A stretch of DNA of 27,834 nt from Firm-04 sp045617625. Lineage in GTDB: Bacteria; Bacillota; Clostridia; Oscillospirales; Ruminococcaceae. A model generated the notes under the pieces. It saw only the letters and a list, made by a program, of their open reading frames with translations. It did not search any database and was not told the DNA's origin. The DNA is taken from positions 1 through 27,834 of the forward strand of contig JAZLJA010000013.1 of assembly GCA_045617625.1 (NCBI GenBank), given 5' to 3'. Of this stretch, positions 1 through 5,713 are shown in pieces. The position numbers and the translations under genes were made by a program. Within the stretch, counting starts at the first letter, position 1. Every line of letters begins with the position of its first letter.

Positions 1-135
1 CAGATCGCACATCTGCTGGAACATGGTCATGCCAAGCGTGGAGGAGGTCGTGTGGCGGCTATTCCGCATATTGCTCCTGCGGAACAGCACGGTGAGCGGA
101 TGCTGGAATCCCTCATCGAAAAAGCACTGTCATGA
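1..135 (+). CDS. HK97 gp10-like phage tail completion protein, C-terminal part
   Basis: Frame 1 is open from the window edge to a TGA at 133-135 and encodes the last 44 residues of a protein. The visible segment HLLEHGHAKRGGGRV followed by IPHIAPAE is characteristic of the C-terminus of HK97 gp10-family proteins. In siphophages these act at the head-tail joint or in tail completion. The start lies outside the window. It is followed after 10 bp by the next tail gene, the usual order in Firmicute prophages. A different frame is also open here but lacks family resemblance. Confidence 0.8.
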   Translation, partial: QIAHLLEHGHAKRGGGRVAAIPHIAPAEQHGERMLESLIEKALS

Positions 136-145
136 GGTAACAAAT

Positions 146-463
146 ATGTCTTACGAGGAAATCAATGAAATGATGCAGGAGATCGGGCTGCCCTTTGCGT
201 ATCATCATTTTGCAGAGGGTGAATCTCCGAAGCCGCCCTTTGTGATTTTCCTTTCTCCCGGTGAGAATACGTTCAGTGCGGATAATCGGATGTATCACGG
301 CTTCAAGCAGCTTGATATTGAACTGTATACGGACGAGAAAGCACCCGATACGGAAAGCCGTGTGGAGGAAATCCTGCAACAGCACAATATTTATTATACA
401 AAATCTGAAACCTACATCGAGAGCGAAAAGCTCTACGAGGTTCTATACGAAATGGAGGTATGA
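146..463 (+). CDS. phage tail terminator-like protein
   Basis: The protein is 105 residues, starting MSYEEINEMMQEIGLPFAYH and ending EKLYEVLYEMEV. I chose the ATG at 146 because a TGAGGT ribosome site lies just upstream and the preceding gene ends at 135; an upstream in-frame ATG at 23 would lie inside that gene. The sequence resembles a widespread small protein found between gp10-like and major tail genes of Clostridia prophages. From position, its likely role is capping the tail tube or joining tail to head; no catalytic motif is visible. It is followed by the major tail gene after 3 bp, so the genes are co-transcribed. Confidence 0.75.
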   Translation: MSYEEINEMMQEIGLPFAYHHFAEGESPKPPFVIFLSPGENTFSADNRMYHGFKQLDIELYTDEKAPDTESRVEEILQQHNIYYTKSETYIESEKLYEVLYEMEV

Positions 464-466
464 CCA

Positions 467-1078
467 ATGGCACTGAAAAAGAACAAGGTCAAGTTTGGTC
501 TGAACAAGGTTCACTATGCAAAGATCACAGCGTGGTCGGATGCAGGTGTGCCAACCTTTGCAACACCTGTTCGCATTCCGGGTGCGGTATCGCTGTCTGT
601 GGATGCCAACGGCGAAAACGAGAATTTTTATGCCGATGACGGTGTTTATTATGTCATCAACAACAACGCAGGATACACCGGCGACTTGGAACTTGCGCTT
701 ATCACAACCGATTTTGCAACCAATATCCTCGGCGAACAGCTCGATGCCAAAGGCGTGCTTGTCGAGAGAAATGATGCGGAGACGGCGCAGTTTGCTCTGC
801 TTTTCGAGTTCAGCGGCGACAAGAACAAGATCCGTCATGTGCTGTACTGTTGCTCGGCATCCCGTCCGAGCACAGAAAGTTCCACCACGGAGGAGTCCAC
901 AGAGGTCAAGACTGAAACGCTGTCGCTGACTGCCTCTGCACTGCCTGACGGTCTCGTGAAGTCAAAGACCTGTGAGAACACGGATGAGACCACCTACAAC
1001 AACTGGTACTCCGCCGTGTATATTCCGACCTTGCAGACCAAGAGTACCAACACAGGCACAACCACGAATAAAACGTAA
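467..1078 (+). CDS. phage major tail protein, phi13 family
   Basis: A 203-residue protein with the features of the phi13 family of major tail proteins: an N-terminal KKNKVKFGLNKVHYAKIT segment, a central VDANGENENFYADDGVYY stretch and a Thr/Ser-rich C-terminal tail. Members polymerise into the tail tube of long-tailed phages. Length is normal for the family. The C-terminal run of Thr, Asn and Lys is low complexity. The gene sits between the terminator-like gene and the tail chaperone, with GGAGG for the next gene directly after its stop. Confidence 0.88.
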   Translation: MALKKNKVKFGLNKVHYAKITAWSDAGVPTFATPVRIPGAVSLSVDANGENENFYADDGVYYVINNNAGYTGDLELALITTDFATNILGEQLDAKGVLVERNDAETAQFALLFEFSGDKNKIRHVLYCCSASRPSTESSTTEESTEVKTETLSLTASALPDGLVKSKTCENTDETTYNNWYSAVYIPTLQTKSTNTGTTTNKT

Positions 1079-1089
1079 GGAGGCGGACT

Positions 1090-1470
1090 ATGGCTATCCA
1101 GAAAACGATTACTGTTGACGGCATTGAAGTACCGTTCAAGGCAAGTGCGGCGATTCCGAGAATGTACCGCATCAAGTTCCGCCGCGATATCTACAAGGAT
1201 TTTGCGGCATTGCAGACATCTGTCAAGGATGGCGATGAGGAGTCCTCTGAACTCGATATTGAGAGTCTTGAGGTGTTTGAGAATATCGCATACATCATGG
1301 CGAAACACGCAAATCCTGCAGATGTTCCCGAAAATCCCGATGAATGGCTTGAAGCGTTCAACACATTCTCCATCTATGAAGTGCTGCCGCAGCTCATTGA
1401 GCTGTGGGGGCTGAATATGGAAACACAGGCGGAGTCTAAAAAAAACATCGCCCGACTGACCGCCCGATGA
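1090..1470 (+). CDS. phage tail assembly chaperone (gpG-like, zero frame)
   Basis: A 126-residue protein starting MAIQKTITVDGIEVPFKASA, with the acidic middle and FENIAYIMAKHANP segment typical of tail chaperones of siphophages. Such proteins coat the tape measure during tail assembly. The gene has a strong AAGGAGG site. Eight consecutive A at 1438-1445 form an A_AAA_AAC slippery heptamer in this frame at 1440-1446, nine codons before the stop. The downstream ORF is open in the -1 frame, so a longer fusion product is expected as in lambda gpG/gpGT. The stop overlaps the ATG of the next ORF. Confidence 0.82.
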   Translation: MAIQKTITVDGIEVPFKASAAIPRMYRIKFRRDIYKDFAALQTSVKDGDEESSELDIESLEVFENIAYIMAKHANPADVPENPDEWLEAFNTFSIYEVLPQLIELWGLNMETQAESKKNIARLTAR

Positions 1471-1634
1471 CAACGCCGCTGTTCCTCCTGAGATGCAAAC
1501 AGCTCGGTCTTTCTTTGACCGAGCTGGATTTGCTGACAATCGGAATCATCAATGATATGTTCACGGAACGTGAGAACGATGAATATTCCGGGTGGACGGA
1601 ACAGGCTTCGCAGGCGGATATGGACTCGTTTTAA
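1467..1634 (+). CDS. tail chaperone second ORF (gpT-like, reached by -1 frameshift)
   Basis: A 55-residue ORF from ATG 1467 to TAA 1634, overlapping the chaperone stop. It contains LRCKQLGLSLTELDLLTIGI and NDMFTEREND, the usual second half of tail chaperones in Clostridia prophages. The -1 frame is open without stops from the slippery site at 1440-1446 through this ORF (via HRPTDRP), so it is probably translated mainly as a fusion with the upstream chaperone. An independent start at 1467 is possible but has no clear ribosome site. In an intact phage the tape-measure gene would follow shortly; here a toxin-antitoxin pair does. Confidence 0.75.
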   Translation: MTTPLFLLRCKQLGLSLTELDLLTIGIINDMFTERENDEYSGWTEQASQADMDSF

Positions 1635-1650
1635 TCATGAAAAGCACATA

Positions 1651-1977
1651 TTACTGTTCTTTTTTGAACAAGCGGGTATAGTTCGTTCTGCCGTCAACAA
1701 TGTGGTAGATGTAAACGGTATTTCCGATTACACGATAAAAGCAAAGATAAACGCCGCTTACGATTCGACGATAATGTTCGGACATGAGCATATATTCCTG
1801 ACACTCCATACCCATAAATGGCTGTGTTGCAAGCATTTCAATGTCGTTCAGTAACTGGTCTGTGACTCTCTTTGCGGATACCGGTCCGACAAGCGTCAAA
1901 TGCTTATCTGCAATTTTGCTGATTTCAGACCATGCTTCCGGACGAATGTCGATGATATATTTTTCAGAGTCCGGCAT
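1651..1977 (-). CDS. RelE/ParE-family toxin
   Basis: A 108-residue protein of RelE/ParE size and layout: an N-terminal strand and helix (YIIDIRPEAWSEISKIADKH), a middle LLNDIEMLATQPFMGMEC, and the C-terminal strands YRRIVSGVYLCFYRVIGNTV and HIVDGRTNYTRLF. The RRI...YLCFYRV pattern with the conserved Arg residues is typical. RelE relatives cut mRNA on the ribosome, while ParE relatives poison gyrase; which applies is unclear from sequence alone. The start overlaps the antitoxin stop by 14 bp, so translation is coupled. It runs opposite to the prophage genes and occupies space between the chaperone and the tape-measure remnants, suggesting a later insertion. Confidence 0.82.
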   Translation of the reverse strand: MPDSEKYIIDIRPEAWSEISKIADKHLTLVGPVSAKRVTDQLLNDIEMLATQPFMGMECQEYMLMSEHYRRIVSGVYLCFYRVIGNTVYIYHIVDGRTNYTRLFKKEQ

Positions 1978-2236
1978 TTTTGTATTTCTCCATCAGTTTA
2001 TTTCGGGCTTCATCAACAGAAATACCCTGAGTACCTGCAAGACGGCCTTCCTCAACAGCATCAAGATGCGCTTTCAGCCGAATCATTTCATCACGGCGCT
2101 CCAGAGCTTCGATGCTCAATACAGCAATATCGCCCTCGCCATTTTTGGTGATGTAAATCGGCTCATCGCTTTCGTGTGCCATTGCAGAAATCTTGGCATA
2201 GTCATTTCTCAGTGTGGTAGACGATGTAATGGTCAT
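1964..2236 (-). CDS. Phd/YefM-family antitoxin
   Basis: A 90-residue protein with the Phd/YefM N-terminal fold: TTLRNDYAKISAMAHESDEP, then IYITKNGEGDIAVLSIEALE. This part normally dimerises and binds the operon's own promoter. The C-terminal part, EARNKLMEKYKNAGL, would wrap the toxin. It is the first gene of a two-gene operon with its own promoter at 2269-2297 and a GGAGGGG ribosome site before ATG 2236. By family behaviour the antitoxin, alone and with toxin, is expected to repress this promoter. Confidence 0.85.
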   Translation of the reverse strand: MTITSSTTLRNDYAKISAMAHESDEPIYITKNGEGDIAVLSIEALERRDEMIRLKAHLDAVEEGRLAGTQGISVDEARNKLMEKYKNAGL

Positions 2237-2268
2237 AGCAACCCCTCCTGATAATTTATTCTACAGAT

Positions 2269-2297
2269 ATTATACCATAATTCCTTTAGAATATCAA
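2269..2297 (-). promoter_or_regulatory. promoter of the toxin-antitoxin operon
   Basis: On the reverse strand TTGATA, a 17-bp spacer and TATAAT sit about 33 bp upstream of the antitoxin start. This is the only good promoter match for the pair. Confidence 0.7.
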
Positions 2298-2335
2298 GAG
2301 GAGCAATAAATTTTTTTGAATCAAGGTGAAACTGC

Positions 2336-2368
2336 ATGACAAACAGAATCAAAGGCATTGCGTTCTGA
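2336..2368 (+). pseudogene. tape-measure gene start fragment, copy 1
   Basis: AGGTGAAAC and an ATG at 2336 begin MTNRIKGI, which matches the start of Clostridia phage tape-measure proteins, then the frame runs AF and stops at 2366-2368. It is nearly identical in DNA to the second fragment at 2952 up to the GGCAT at codon 7-8. The sequence then switches directly into the repeated promoter-leader unit. Too short to function; best read as a recombination footprint. Confidence 0.6.
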
Positions 2369-2445
2369 TTGACTTTTTCTTCCTTCTGTGCTATAATTCT
2401 GGTGTGGAGGAAGCATGGAGCTTCCTTCGCTAAATCGAAATTTAG
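2359..2445 (+). repeat. promoter-leader repeat, copy 1
   Basis: This segment recurs at 3039-3128 with few differences. Shared parts in order: TGCGTTCTGA, a TTGACT -35 box, TATAAT after 17 bp, GGTGTGGAGGAA, a stem-loop (2406-2428: GGAGGAAGC pairs with GCTTCCTTC), and the palindrome CTAAAT-CGAA-ATTTAG at 2430-2445. The element lies immediately upstream of an unrelated cargo gene in each copy. No known riboswitch class is recognised. Confidence 0.85.
2369..2397 (+). promoter_or_regulatory. promoter of cargo gene 1
   Basis: TTGACT (2369-2374), 17-bp spacer, TATAAT (2392-2397). It is repeated at identical spacing in the second copy. Confidence 0.8.
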
Positions 2446-2456
2446 GAGGAATACTA

Positions 2457-2864
2457 ATGATTGAAGCATTACTGAAACAATTGGAAGATCTTGTCGGCTC
2501 AGATGATTTTGAATTTGAATCGGAAGAAATAATTGAAAAACTGAAAGCCGAGGGTGCAGGGTTTGAAATCGTTGATAATCTGTTCTCGATTATGGAAAAG
2601 CATCCTCTTGATGATTTTGGAATGCCCGGCGCGATGGTTCATTTTATTGAGAATTACTATCCTGACTATCTTCCGCTTCTAATACGTTCTGTACAACGTT
2701 CTCCTGCCATGCATACTGTATGGATGCTAAATCGTTGTATTAATGGCAAAAATGATACCGAAAAGCTGTTATCTGTTCTTAAAGATATAGCTAATGATGA
2801 TAGTTTGGATAAAACAATAAAGGATTCAGCTAAGAGCTTTCTTGATTATCAAACAGGGCGCTAA
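2457..2864 (+). CDS. small immunity-like protein of unknown function
   Basis: A 135-residue acidic protein from ATG 2457, which follows an excellent TTAGGAGGA ribosome site. It is rich in helix-forming residues (LLKQLEDLV, EEIIEKLKAEG, LLSVLKDIAND) with a central PGAMVHFIENYYPDYLPLL and MHTVWMLNRCING. The composition and length recall HEAT-like immunity proteins of polymorphic toxin systems, but I cannot assign a family and no toxin is nearby. An upstream in-frame ATG at 2415, inside the leader stem-loop and with its own GGAGG, would add 14 residues (MELPSLNRNLGGIL). Base composition is clearly more AT-rich than the housekeeping genes, suggesting transfer. A palindrome overlaps its stop codon. 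Confidence 0.7.
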   Translation: MIEALLKQLEDLVGSDDFEFESEEIIEKLKAEGAGFEIVDNLFSIMEKHPLDDFGMPGAMVHFIENYYPDYLPLLIRSVQRSPAMHTVWMLNRCINGKNDTEKLLSVLKDIANDDSLDKTIKDSAKSFLDYQTGR

Positions 2865-2877
2865 ATTATGATTTAGC
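2860..2877 (+). repeat. palindrome at the end of cargo gene 1
   Basis: GCTAAAT-TATG-ATTTAGC is a perfect 7-bp inverted repeat spanning the cargo stop codon. It has the same arms as the leader palindrome CTAAAT-CGAA-ATTTAG found upstream of both cargo genes. Confidence 0.75.
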
Positions 2878-2898
2878 ACATTAACTGAATATACACTG

Positions 2899-2923
2899 AG
2901 CAGTCCTTCGTGGCTGCTTTTTT
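2899..2923 (+). terminator. hairpin with T-run before the second tape-measure fragment
   Basis: AGCAG-T-CC pairs with GGCTGCT around a TTCGT loop (one bulged T) and runs into TTTTTT. It may end cargo-1 transcription, or be the original phage hairpin that preceded the tape-measure gene. Confidence 0.6.
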
Positions 2924-2951
2924 CATGCCCTCACGGAGGAGGTGAAACCGT

Positions 2952-3038
2952 ATGGCAAACAGAATCAAGGGCATCACCGTTGAGATCGGCGACGATACGA
3001 CCAAGCTGGTCGGAGGTCGCTGGGCAGGCGGATTTTGA
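2952..3038 (+). pseudogene. tape-measure gene start fragment, copy 2
   Basis: A strong GGAGGAGGTG site precedes ATG 2952. The frame reads MANRIKGITVEIGDDTTKL, a textbook tape-measure N-terminus in Clostridia prophages, then VGGRWAGGF and a stop at 3036-3038. A complete tape-measure protein has many hundreds of residues, so this gene is destroyed and without it no tail can form. The break is directly followed by the second promoter-leader repeat. Confidence 0.75.
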
Positions 3039-3128
3039 TGCGTTCTGACAATTGACTTTTTCTCCCAGATGTGCTATAATTCTGGTGTGGAGGAAACATG
3101 GGGCTTCCTTCGCTAAATCGAAATTTAG
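3039..3128 (+). repeat. promoter-leader repeat, copy 2
   Basis: Second copy of the element at 2359-2445. Differences are few: CA inserted after TTCTGA, TCCCAGA in place of TCCTTCT in the promoter spacer, A for G in the stem (GGAGGAAAC, leaving one A-C mismatch) and G for A in the loop. The palindrome CTAAAT-CGAA-ATTTAG is at 3113-3128. Confidence 0.85.
3052..3080 (+). promoter_or_regulatory. promoter of cargo gene 2
   Basis: TTGACT (3052-3057), 17-bp spacer, TATAAT (3075-3080), within the second repeat. Confidence 0.8.
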
Positions 3129-3151
3129 AGGTGCAATCAGATGAAACATAA
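3098..3151 (+). CDS. possible 17-residue leader peptide MGLPSLNRNLEVQSDET
   Basis: A short ORF starts at ATG 3098, four bases after GGAGG, inside the leader stem-loop, and ends at 3151, overlapping the acetyltransferase start (ATG 3141) in another frame. The first copy encodes the same peptide core (MELPSLNRNL) but runs in frame into its cargo gene. Translation of this peptide could open the stem or couple initiation of the cargo. The conserved core may simply reflect duplicated DNA. Confidence 0.4.
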   Translation: MGLPSLNRNLEVQSDET

Positions 3152-3599
3152 ATCCTTTGAAATAATTGAATACCAAAAAGAGTATGAACCTCAATTGATT
3201 TCCTTTTTAGAAAGATGTTTGCCTGAATCTCATAGATGTTTGGATATAAACGGCAGACATAGCTATTACCTGAACATTGCAGAACATTTTGTAGGATTCT
3301 GGTGTGTGTTTGACGGCAGCAATATCATTGGAACTGTCGCTGTTTCCGAATTGGAAAGCCAAGGCTGTGAACTGAAATCATTGTATCTGTTAGAGAAGTA
3401 TCAAGGTATGGGATATGGAAAGGAAATGCTTATTTACGCTATAAATCAAGCTAAAAAAACTGGCTATAAGAAAATGTTTCTCGATTCTTTGTCTACAAGT
3501 ACAAAAGCAATCGCTTTATATCGCAGAGTCGGGTTCAATGATACTGAAAAGTATAATTCAAGTGTATATTCAGATGTGTTTATGGTTTTAGACTTATAA
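3141..3599 (+). CDS. GNAT-family N-acetyltransferase (cargo gene 2)
   Basis: A 152-residue protein with a GNAT fold. Motif A is visible as LKSLYLLEKYQGMGYGKEML, where QGMGYG binds the pyrophosphate of acetyl-CoA, and motif B as ALYRRVGFNDTEKYN near the C-terminus. The substrate is unknown. The ribosome site AGAGGTG is nine bases before ATG 3141. Like cargo gene 1 it is AT-rich compared with the rest of the window and is preceded by the duplicated promoter-leader, so it looks acquired. An inverted repeat ATAAAT-TCTG-ATTTAT overlaps its stop codon (3596-3611). Confidence 0.85.
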   Translation: MKHKSFEIIEYQKEYEPQLISFLERCLPESHRCLDINGRHSYYLNIAEHFVGFWCVFDGSNIIGTVAVSELESQGCELKSLYLLEKYQGMGYGKEMLIYAINQAKKTGYKKMFLDSLSTSTKAIALYRRVGFNDTEKYNSSVYSDVFMVLDL

Positions 3600-3611
3600 A
3601 TTCTGATTTAT
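3596..3611 (+). repeat. palindrome at the end of cargo gene 2
   Basis: ATAAAT-TCTG-ATTTAT is a perfect 6-bp inverted repeat across the TAA stop. Its position and core match the palindrome ending cargo gene 1, and TTAGCA follows in both. Confidence 0.6.
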
Positions 3612-3634
3612 CTTAGCAACCGTATAAAATATAA

Positions 3635-3706
3635 TGCCCCTAAGCGCATAAACGCTTGGGGGCAAAACTTCTATATGGGTATTCGTCTTATCTGCCCCCT
3701 TTTTTT
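3635..3706 (+). terminator. two mutually exclusive hairpins ending in a T-run
   Basis: TGCCCCTAAGCG (3635-3646) pairs with CGCTTGGGGGCA (3653-3664) around CATAAA. The same GGGGGCA (3658-3664) can instead pair perfectly with TGCCCCC (3693-3699), which is followed by seven T. The second form is an intrinsic terminator shape with a 28-base loop. The first form would prevent it, as in an attenuator. Confidence 0.6.
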
Positions 3707-3717
3707 CGTATTCCCTG

Positions 3718-3746
3718 ATGACAAAACACGCATGATATGCTATAAT
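3718..3746 (+). promoter_or_regulatory. promoter of the AraC-type regulator
   Basis: ATGACA, a 17-bp spacer and TATAAT (3741-3746), about 120 bp upstream of the chosen start. The -35 box deviates by one base from consensus. Confidence 0.6.
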
Positions 3747-3864
3747 CAAATCAATCACAGCGCAGTGACACGCCGCCTGACAAATCTTTTCTGAAAAAGA
3801 CATGACTTCTCAGCGCGGATGTGGTATCATGGATACACAAGCTGATGAAAGGATGGATTGGCAT

Positions 3865-4764
3865 ATGGAATGGGCAAGTGTGCTGACACAAACGGTGAAT
3901 CACATTGAGGCGCATCTGCTGGAGGAGATCACCCTCGAACAGATCGCGGCACAGGTGGGCATTTCGCCGCTGTATCTTCAAAAGAGCTTTCAGATTTTGT
4001 CAGGGTGTTCGCCGTCGGAATACATTCGCAGCAGACGGCTGTCTCTCGCCGCGGAGGAGATCATGTCGGGTGATGCGAAAATCATCGACATTGCGATGAA
4101 ATACGGTTACGACACCTCAGAGAGTTTCACGAAAGCATTCACCCGATTCCATGGCACAGCCCCGATGCAGATGCGGAAAACCAAAGCATCTGCAAGGATT
4201 TTTCAGCCGTTCAAATTCAATGTCAATTTACAGGGAGGAATCATCATGGAAAACACGAATTTCAAAGTCAGCCCGATGTTCCCGTTTAAGCTGATCGGCT
4301 TTGTGCGCGAGTTCACTTACGAATCGGGGTATATCGAGATCCCGAAATTCTGGGATGAGATCTGCGAAAAGTATGCGAATCCGCTTTATGCGACGCGGCA
4401 GCCGAAGAATGCCTATGAAAAGGCGATCATGGACAACTGCATCGGTGAATATGGGCTGTGCATCGACGATCTGGGCAACGGGAAATTCCGATACATGATT
4501 GCGGGCAGATATACAGGCGGTGAAGTGCCCGATGGAATGCTTGTATATGAAGTGCCGTTTTTCGAGTGGGCGAAGTTCAAGGCGATCGGTGCAATGCCCG
4601 CAGCATTGCAGGCGGTCAACGACTATGTGTTCAAGCAATGGCTGCCGAACAACCCCGAATATGATATTGCGGCAGGGCTGAACATCGAATGGTATAGCTG
4701 TGACGGTGACAAATCCGATGCGGATTATGAATCGGCGATCTGGGTGCCTGTGCGGAAGAAATAA
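3865..4764 (+). CDS. AraC-family transcriptional regulator with GyrI-like effector domain
   Basis: Residues about 1-105 are an AraC DNA-binding domain: HIEAHLLEEITLEQIAAQVG and the second helix-turn-helix KIIDIAMKYGYDTSESFTKA with FTRFHGTAPMQMRK. Residues about 128-299 form a GyrI-like (SOUL/bacterial effector) domain, FPFKLIGFVREFTYE to ESAIWVPVRKK, which binds small lipophilic ligands in relatives. Such fusions often control drug-efflux or stress genes. I chose ATG 3865, which has GAAAGG upstream at usable spacing and starts like homologues; ATG 3802, 3829 and 3853 are in-frame alternatives. An internal GGGAGG eight bases before ATG 4246 could produce the effector domain alone. The gene is monocistronic, with a terminator at 4802. 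Confidence 0.85.
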   Translation: MEWASVLTQTVNHIEAHLLEEITLEQIAAQVGISPLYLQKSFQILSGCSPSEYIRSRRLSLAAEEIMSGDAKIIDIAMKYGYDTSESFTKAFTRFHGTAPMQMRKTKASARIFQPFKFNVNLQGGIIMENTNFKVSPMFPFKLIGFVREFTYESGYIEIPKFWDEICEKYANPLYATRQPKNAYEKAIMDNCIGEYGLCIDDLGNGKFRYMIAGRYTGGEVPDGMLVYEVPFFEWAKFKAIGAMPAALQAVNDYVFKQWLPNNPEYDIAAGLNIEWYSCDGDKSDADYESAIWVPVRKK

Positions 4765-4801
4765 GGGTATCTCCGATGTTAAGTCGGTAATCAGAAAAAG
4801 T

Positions 4802-4840
4802 GCGGGAACTCTATGGAGGGGTTCCCGCCTTTGTTTTTTC
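4802..4840 (+). terminator. terminator after the AraC-type gene
   Basis: GCGGGAACTC (4802-4811) pairs with GGGTTCCCGC (4819-4828), followed by a T-rich tract. Confidence 0.85.
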
Positions 4841-4861
4841 AAGCAGCAGCGATCTCGATTA

Positions 4862-4897
4862 TCCGCATTGTCCGCATTGTCCGCATTGTCTTCATTG
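4862..4897 (+). repeat. 9-bp tandem repeat TCCGCATTG
   Basis: Three perfect copies (4862-4888) and one with two changes (4889-4897) between the terminator and the next promoter, in non-coding DNA. Confidence 0.85.
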
Positions 4898-4918
4898 CCC
4901 TCGGTGATGCGAAATGCC

Positions 4919-4947
4919 TTGACAAGCACCCGAAAAACCGTTATAAT
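4919..4947 (+). promoter_or_regulatory. consensus promoter of the phosphoesterase operon
   Basis: TTGACA, 17-bp spacer, TATAAT: a perfect consensus match, 35 bp before the gene start. Confidence 0.9.
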
Positions 4948-4981
4948 AAAGGTATCTGCATCAAAACGAAAGGAGCATCCT

Positions 4982-5713
4982 ATGGTCTATATCACGGGCG
5001 ACACCCACGGCGATTTTTCACGGTTTCAATCGCCGATTTTGAAAAAAGCCGATGAAAACGATTTTCTCATCATCTGCGGCGATTTCGGTTTCATCTGGAA
5101 CGACAGCAAAAAAGAACAAAAACTGCTCCGCAAAATCGAGGAGCTGAAATATACCGTCTGTTTTGTGGACGGCTGCCACGAAAACTTTGATTTGCTGGAA
5201 AAATACCCCACGCAGAAGTGGAACGGCGGTACGGCACGGGTCATTTTGCCGAATCTGTTTCACCTGATGCGCGGAGAGATCTATACCATTTGCGGCAGGC
5301 GATTTTTCACATTTGGCGGCGGACACAGTCAGGATTTTGAATTTCGCACCGCTGATAACTGGTGGGAGCGCGAACAGCCAACGTATCAGGAGATCTTGGC
5401 AGCGGCGCAGAACCTCGAAAAGCACGGAAATGCGGTGGATTACATCATCACGCATGAGCCGCCCGCATCGCTGAAGGATTGCCTGCGTGTGGACACGATG
5501 CAGCGTCTGGAGGTTCACACGTTCTTTGAGGATCTGACAAAGATGTGCAGTTTTCAGGCGTGGTACTTCGGAAAATGTCATCTGAACCGCTATGTTCCCG
5601 TGAAGTATTATGCGATGTTTGATGACATTCTGCCGCTGAAAGATACGAAAAAGAAGAAACACGCTCCGAAACCCGAATCCGCAGAGGAGGCGAAGCCGAA
5701 TGCTGATGCCTGA
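4982..5713 (+). CDS. calcineurin-like metallophosphoesterase
   Basis: A 243-residue protein from ATG 4982, preceded by AAAGGAG. Metal-binding motifs appear in order: GDTHGD (residues 6-11), GDFGFIW (33-39), GCHEN (64-68) and THEPP in the second half. The last motif, normally GHxH, reads FGKCH, which keeps the final His. These enzymes hydrolyse phosphomonoesters or diesters in the cytoplasm using two metal ions; the substrate cannot be read from sequence. The C-terminus is a charged tail (KDTKKKKHAPKPESAEEAKP). The stop overlaps the start of the MscS gene by 14 bp, so the two are translationally coupled. Confidence 0.88.
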   Translation: MVYITGDTHGDFSRFQSPILKKADENDFLIICGDFGFIWNDSKKEQKLLRKIEELKYTVCFVDGCHENFDLLEKYPTQKWNGGTARVILPNLFHLMRGEIYTICGRRFFTFGGGHSQDFEFRTADNWWEREQPTYQEILAAAQNLEKHGNAVDYIITHEPPASLKDCLRVDTMQRLEVHTFFEDLTKMCSFQAWYFGKCHLNRYVPVKYYAMFDDILPLKDTKKKKHAPKPESAEEAKPNADA

